From positions 1 through 46,812 of the forward strand of contig JAHECA010000028.1 of the NCBI GenBank assembly GCA_024642005.1: a DNA stretch of 46,812 nt, given 5' to 3'. The position numbers were made by a program, and so were the translations under genes. Source of the DNA: Robiginitalea sp. (GTDB taxonomy: Bacteria; Bacteroidota; Bacteroidia; Flavobacteriales; Flavobacteriaceae). This document shows positions 44,301-46,812 of the stretch, piece by piece. Position 1 is the stretch's first letter. Each line of letters starts with the position of its first letter. The notes beneath the pieces are model-generated. The model was given only the letters and a program-made list of their open reading frames with translations, was not told where the DNA came from and did not search any database.

Positions 44301-45650
44301 ATGGCCGTTTCGACCAATGCCGGGGCCGAGGTGCAGCGGCCTTTGGCCACCGTGGTCATCGGCGGCCTGGTGAGCGCCACCCTGCTCACCCTCATCGTGC
44401 TTCCTGTACTGTATTCCATCTTCAGCCGGGAACACGGCCCGCGATTCTCGGTGGGTAAAAAAATCAGGAATAGAGTGGCCCTGATCGCTTTTATGGGCCT
44501 GGCCGGCCCCCTGCAGGCCCAACAGGAAGGGCTTGGCCTCGACAGCCTGCTTCGGTTGGCAGAAAGCCACAACTCCGGTTTGCAGGCTTCCCGGATGCGC
44601 TGGGAATCGGCCGACGCATTCAAGGGCACGGCCCTCGACTTCAACCGAACCGAACTCTTTTACGGGTACGACAATAACAACATTGCGAACGGCCTTCCGC
44701 TAAACGTTTTCGGCGTGAGGCAGGGCTTCGAATTTCCGACCGTGTATGTCAAGAGGTACAAGGCCGGTTATTATGCCGCCGAGTCAGCCCGGAACCAGTA
44801 CGAAGCCGTCCAGCGCAAATTGAACCACCGCATCAGCAGCCTGTACAATCAGTTTTTGATTGCCCGTCAGAAGGCCACCATCTACGGGCACCTCGACAGC
44901 CTTTACCTGGTATTTGCAAAGGCTGCAGACAGGCGCTTCGAGCTGGGCGCAACCAACTACCTGGAAAAGGTGACCGCCCGGTCGCGCCAACGCCAGACCC
45001 GCCTGAGGCTCGAAGCCGCCCAGACCCTTTCCGAAACTCTCCGGCAGGAAATCCTGAGCCTTGTACAGGCCGAAGGCCCGCTTGCCCTGGCAGACCCGGA
45101 GCCCGAGCGCCTCCTGGTCAACACCCCGGAACTCAGTGGCCTGCCCGAGGTTCAATTGCTGGACAACCGCCTGCTCGCCCAGAAATTTACCCGCCAGACC
45201 GAGGCACACCGTCTGTTGCCCGACCTGAGCATGGAATACTTCCAGGGCAGCAACAGCGCAGTGGATGGCGTCCTGGATGGTTACCTGCTCGGAGTAAAAA
45301 TCCCCCTGCTCTTCAACGGACAGGCCGCACGCATCCGCACAGCCCGGCTGGCCGAGACCGCCCTGGTGGAAGAGAATAAAGACATCTCCATCAGGCTGCG
45401 GTCACAACTCGAACAGTTACAGGCCCAACTGATGCAGCAAAATGAAGCCATGTCGTATTACGAACAGGAGGGCAGCGAACTGGCGGCGGCCATCTTAAAA
45501 GCTGCCGAGGGCAGCTTTCGAAACGGGGAAATCGATTTCTTCCAATACATCCAGAGCCTTGAAAACAGCTACGAAATCAGGATTTCCTACCTCGACCAGC
45601 TGGAACGCTACAACGAAACCGTCCTGAACATTAACTACATCACTTATTGA
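41316..45650 (+). CDS. CusA/CzcA-type RND metal pump fused to TolC-like factor
   Basis: A 1444-residue fusion. Residues 1 to about 1045 are a heavy-metal-efflux RND pump: IPIGAVPDVTNNQVQVIT near the start, the membrane-4 motif DFGIIIDGAVIIVEY with its proton-relay acids, GAEFVPTLDEGDF, and FGIAVLNGIVLIEHFKELR. Residues about 1048-1070 (KKIRNRVALIAFMGLAGPLQAQ) look like a retained Sec signal peptide. Residues 1075-1444 are a TolC/OEP outer-membrane factor with long coiled coils. In separate-gene systems three proteins span both membranes to expel Cu/Ag or Zn/Co/Cd. Ion specificity is not resolved here. The adaptor gene follows five bases on. Confidence 0.92.
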   Translation: MLHRIIRFSLRNKLIILLFTVVLIGFGLYSLGNIPIGAVPDVTNNQVQVITTSRNLSTQDMERFITYPVELEMANLPGVQEIRSVSKFGLSVVTIVFDDELGTYLPRQLIAEKIQAASERIPQGFGTPTMGPITTGLGEIYQYVLDVDPAYKDRYSPMDLRTIQDWIVKRQLSGIPGVVEVNTWGGYLKQYEIAVKTDRLNAMNVTVGDLVRALEKNNSVAGGGYIEKINQAYFIRGEGLAGSLEDLENTVVKSVDGVPVYVRDVATTRFGNATRFGAITANGEGEKVLGQVMMLKGANSKKVIDAVRDRVAAISGTLPEGVSINAFLDRSELIARTTGTVEENLILGCLIVIFVVVLLLGNLRSGLVVASVIPLSLLFALSLMYVFGVDANLMSLGAIDFGIIIDGAVIIVEYIAYRISLGASELEKLARAERRALKDEITLKGASKLMNSAVFGQLIILIVFIPILALSGVEGKMFRPMALTFSFALVGAMLLCFTYVPVMASMVLKPVRENRKRNISQRLVPWLTDLYGPSLDWALTHKKAILGMAIGFLVLAGVLFSRMGAEFVPTLDEGDFVIQPILKTGTSLSRTIETTTQIETILKQQFPEVDQVVTRIGAAEVPTDPMSMEESDVIITLKPPSEWVSADSKDGLANRFKEALSVIPGMEVEFTQPIEMRFNELITGVRADIAIKVFGEDLSTLARLGEQIRAQAARVPGAADIAVEKIEGLPQLNVSYDRSKIARFGLHIQDINDMLSLAYAGRVVGKVFEGERMFDLAIRLDPGQRNNLDELEQLYIDLPDGGKVPLSAVAQVSYQEGAAKISRDNTRRRLVVGINVRDRDLQSVVDDVQALIEANVSLPIGYSITYGGQFENLQSAKARLKIAVPIALVLIFLMLYFAFNSIKEALIIFSAIPLAAVGGVLLLWLRDMPFSISAGVGFIALFGIAVLNGIVLIEHFKELRHEHDEDIELLIRQGAADRLRAVLLTASAAALGFLPMAVSTNAGAEVQRPLATVVIGGLVSATLLTLIVLPVLYSIFSREHGPRFSVGKKIRNRVALIAFMGLAGPLQAQQEGLGLDSLLRLAESHNSGLQASRMRWESADAFKGTALDFNRTELFYGYDNNNIANGLPLNVFGVRQGFEFPTVYVKRYKAGYYAAESARNQYEAVQRKLNHRISSLYNQFLIARQKATIYGHLDSLYLVFAKAADRRFELGATNYLEKVTARSRQRQTRLRLEAAQTLSETLRQEILSLVQAEGPLALADPEPERLLVNTPELSGLPEVQLLDNRLLAQKFTRQTEAHRLLPDLSMEYFQGSNSAVDGVLDGYLLGVKIPLLFNGQAARIRTARLAETALVEENKDISIRLRSQLEQLQAQLMQQNEAMSYYEQEGSELAAAILKAAEGSFRNGEIDFFQYIQSLENSYEIRISYLDQLERYNETVLNINYITY

Positions 45651-45655
45651 AGACC

Positions 45656-46810
45656 ATGAAGTCAAATGCCAATCTCTATATACCGGTGCTGCTTGTGCTG
45701 GCCCTTCTGATCGAATCCTGCAACGGAGGCGACAAATCGGCCACGGCCGGCGAGTCAGTGCCCGACGACGGCCTTATCCATGTGAGCAAAGCGCAATTCG
45801 AGACCAACAATATGCAACTTGGGCACCCGGCCATGCGCAATTTCCCCGAGGTATTGCAGGTGAGCGGCATGGTAGACGTGCCCCCTGAGAATCGCGCCTC
45901 GGTTAGTGCCGTCAGCGGGGGCTTTATACGGGAAATTTCACTGCTTATCGGGGACCGGGTGCGGCGGGGCCAACGCCTGGTAACCCTTGAAAACCCTGAA
46001 TTTTTGCAGCTGCAGCAGCAATACCTGGAAACCGTGGAACAGCTGCCCTTCCTCAAATCGGAATTTGAGCGCCAGAAAACGCTCTACAACGAGAAGATCA
46101 GTTCCGAAAAATTATTCCTGCAAGCCGAAAGCCAGTACCGCACGGCACTGGCCCGTTCCAACAGCCTGGGGCGGCAACTCGAGCTCCTCAACATTTCGCC
46201 GGAATCGGTTCAGGCAGGGCAACTCAGCTCGGTTAGCCCGGTATTTGCTCCCATAGACGGGTATATCACCAAGGTGAACGTCAGCAAAGGCACCTTCGTT
46301 TCCCCTGCCACTGAAATCGTCGAGATTGTGAACAGCGACCACCCGCACCTGGAGCTTACGGTATATGAAAAGGATGTGCAGCGCGTGCACATCGGGCAGG
46401 ATATCCGTTTTAGCCTGCCGGAACTGTCAGATACCCTGTATGGAGCCCGGGTCCACCTGATAGGAACGTCCCTGAACGAGAACCGGACCGTAAAAGTGCA
46501 CGCCCACCTCAAGGACGAGAAGCAGGCCCACTTTCTGGTGGGGATGTTTGTACGGGCCCAGATTGATATTGAAGGGGCAGAACAACACCCCTATCTGGCG
46601 CTTCCCGAAACTGCTCTTGTAGCTTCAGGCGGTTCCACCTATTTGCTGATCCTGCAGGGCTCTACAGAAACGGATTACGCCTTTCGGCAGGTTAAAGTAG
46701 GCGCAGGGGCCACAGCTGCAGGCTATACTGCCCTGGAGGCCGGGTCGGGCCTGAACGAGGGAAGCCAGGTGCTGGTGCAGGGGGCCTTTAACCTGGTTGG
46801 CCCGCAGTAA
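45656..46810 (+). CDS. RND efflux periplasmic adaptor (CusB/CzcB type)
   Basis: A 384-residue membrane-fusion lipoprotein. The lipobox LALLIESC follows MKSNANLYIPVLLV. The barrel-sandwich/lipoyl halves are NRASVSAVSGGFIREISLLIGDRVRRGQRL (about 75-105) and SPVFAPIDGYITKVNVSKGTFV (about 200). A coiled-coil hairpin lies between (FLQLQQQYLETVEQL to RQLELLNI), and beta-barrel domains follow. It bridges the RND-TolC fusion across the periplasm. ATG 45656 is preferred over TTG 45647, which overlaps the pump's stop. The gene is complete: its TAA ends two bases before the window edge. Confidence 0.92.
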   Translation: MKSNANLYIPVLLVLALLIESCNGGDKSATAGESVPDDGLIHVSKAQFETNNMQLGHPAMRNFPEVLQVSGMVDVPPENRASVSAVSGGFIREISLLIGDRVRRGQRLVTLENPEFLQLQQQYLETVEQLPFLKSEFERQKTLYNEKISSEKLFLQAESQYRTALARSNSLGRQLELLNISPESVQAGQLSSVSPVFAPIDGYITKVNVSKGTFVSPATEIVEIVNSDHPHLELTVYEKDVQRVHIGQDIRFSLPELSDTLYGARVHLIGTSLNENRTVKVHAHLKDEKQAHFLVGMFVRAQIDIEGAEQHPYLALPETALVASGGSTYLLILQGSTETDYAFRQVKVGAGATAAGYTALEAGSGLNEGSQVLVQGAFNLVGPQ

Positions 46811-46812
46811 AG

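Overview
This window looks like chromosomal DNA from a member of the Bacteroidota, most likely a relatively GC-rich marine Flavobacteriia. The basis is protein content: DUF6090 proteins, BNR-propeller and DUF1080 exported proteins, a CusA-TolC fusion, an NHDFFPL-type multiheme cytochrome. Promoters resemble the Bacteroidota TTG-N19-TAnnTTTG pattern, and Shine-Dalgarno sequences are mostly absent. I did not assign a genus. I saw no rRNA, tRNA, CRISPR array, transposase or attachment site, although tRNAs cannot be excluded by eye. No gene-free stretch exceeds 300 bases.

Layout. 1-1240: a DUF6090 protein, a tiny relic of a second copy and a 47-residue membrane protein. 1244-3998 (minus): a secreted GH29 fucosidase and an exported RidA-like lipoprotein. 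4062-16758: a complete [NiFe]-hydrogenase locus built around a 139-bp divergent promoter region. The plus arm is small subunit, large subunit, cytochrome b, protease, hypF, hypD, hypE. The minus arm is hypA, hypB, hypC, a divergent Aat-like protein and a TPR protein. A His-rich UreH/NicO-type metal permease follows tail to tail with hypE. The small subunit carries the supernumerary cysteines of oxygen-tolerant (group 1d-like) membrane hydrogenases. 17540-19003: a small XRE regulator with a membrane partner, and an exported-protein gene broken by an in-frame TGA.

19098-27396 (minus) is the most striking part. It is a tight six-gene operon: a di-heme-type cytochrome b membrane protein, a membrane-anchored ferredoxin/FAD-NAD(P) oxidoreductase, a 23-CXXCH cytochrome, a 25-CXXCH cytochrome (with five tandem 72-residue three-heme units), an outer-membrane beta-barrel, and an OB-fold lipoprotein. 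It reads as a path from cytoplasm and quinone pool, across the periplasm, to the outer membrane: a candidate porin-cytochrome-like conduit carrying 48 hemes. Divergent from it, 27593-30536 encodes a thioredoxin-like protein, an ApbE flavinyl transferase, a DUF4266 lipoprotein and a DUF3570 barrel with a SGAS motif that resembles an ApbE target. Together with the hydrogenase, this 8-30 kb stretch can be read as an extracytoplasmic electron-transfer island (H2 to quinone to multiheme/flavin carriers). The direction of flow and the final acceptor cannot be told from sequence.

30538-40743 is more ordinary: an unknown lipoprotein, a large BNR/VPS10-like propeller protein, a serine hydrolase, a decayed lipoprotein, a DUF1080 protein, a GNAT acetyltransferase, a bestrophin-like membrane protein, a CotH-like exported protein, a 59-residue membrane protein and a second DUF6090 protein. 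40799-46810 is a heavy-metal efflux operon: a His-rich exported protein, a CusA-type pump fused to a TolC-like outer-membrane factor, and the periplasmic adaptor.
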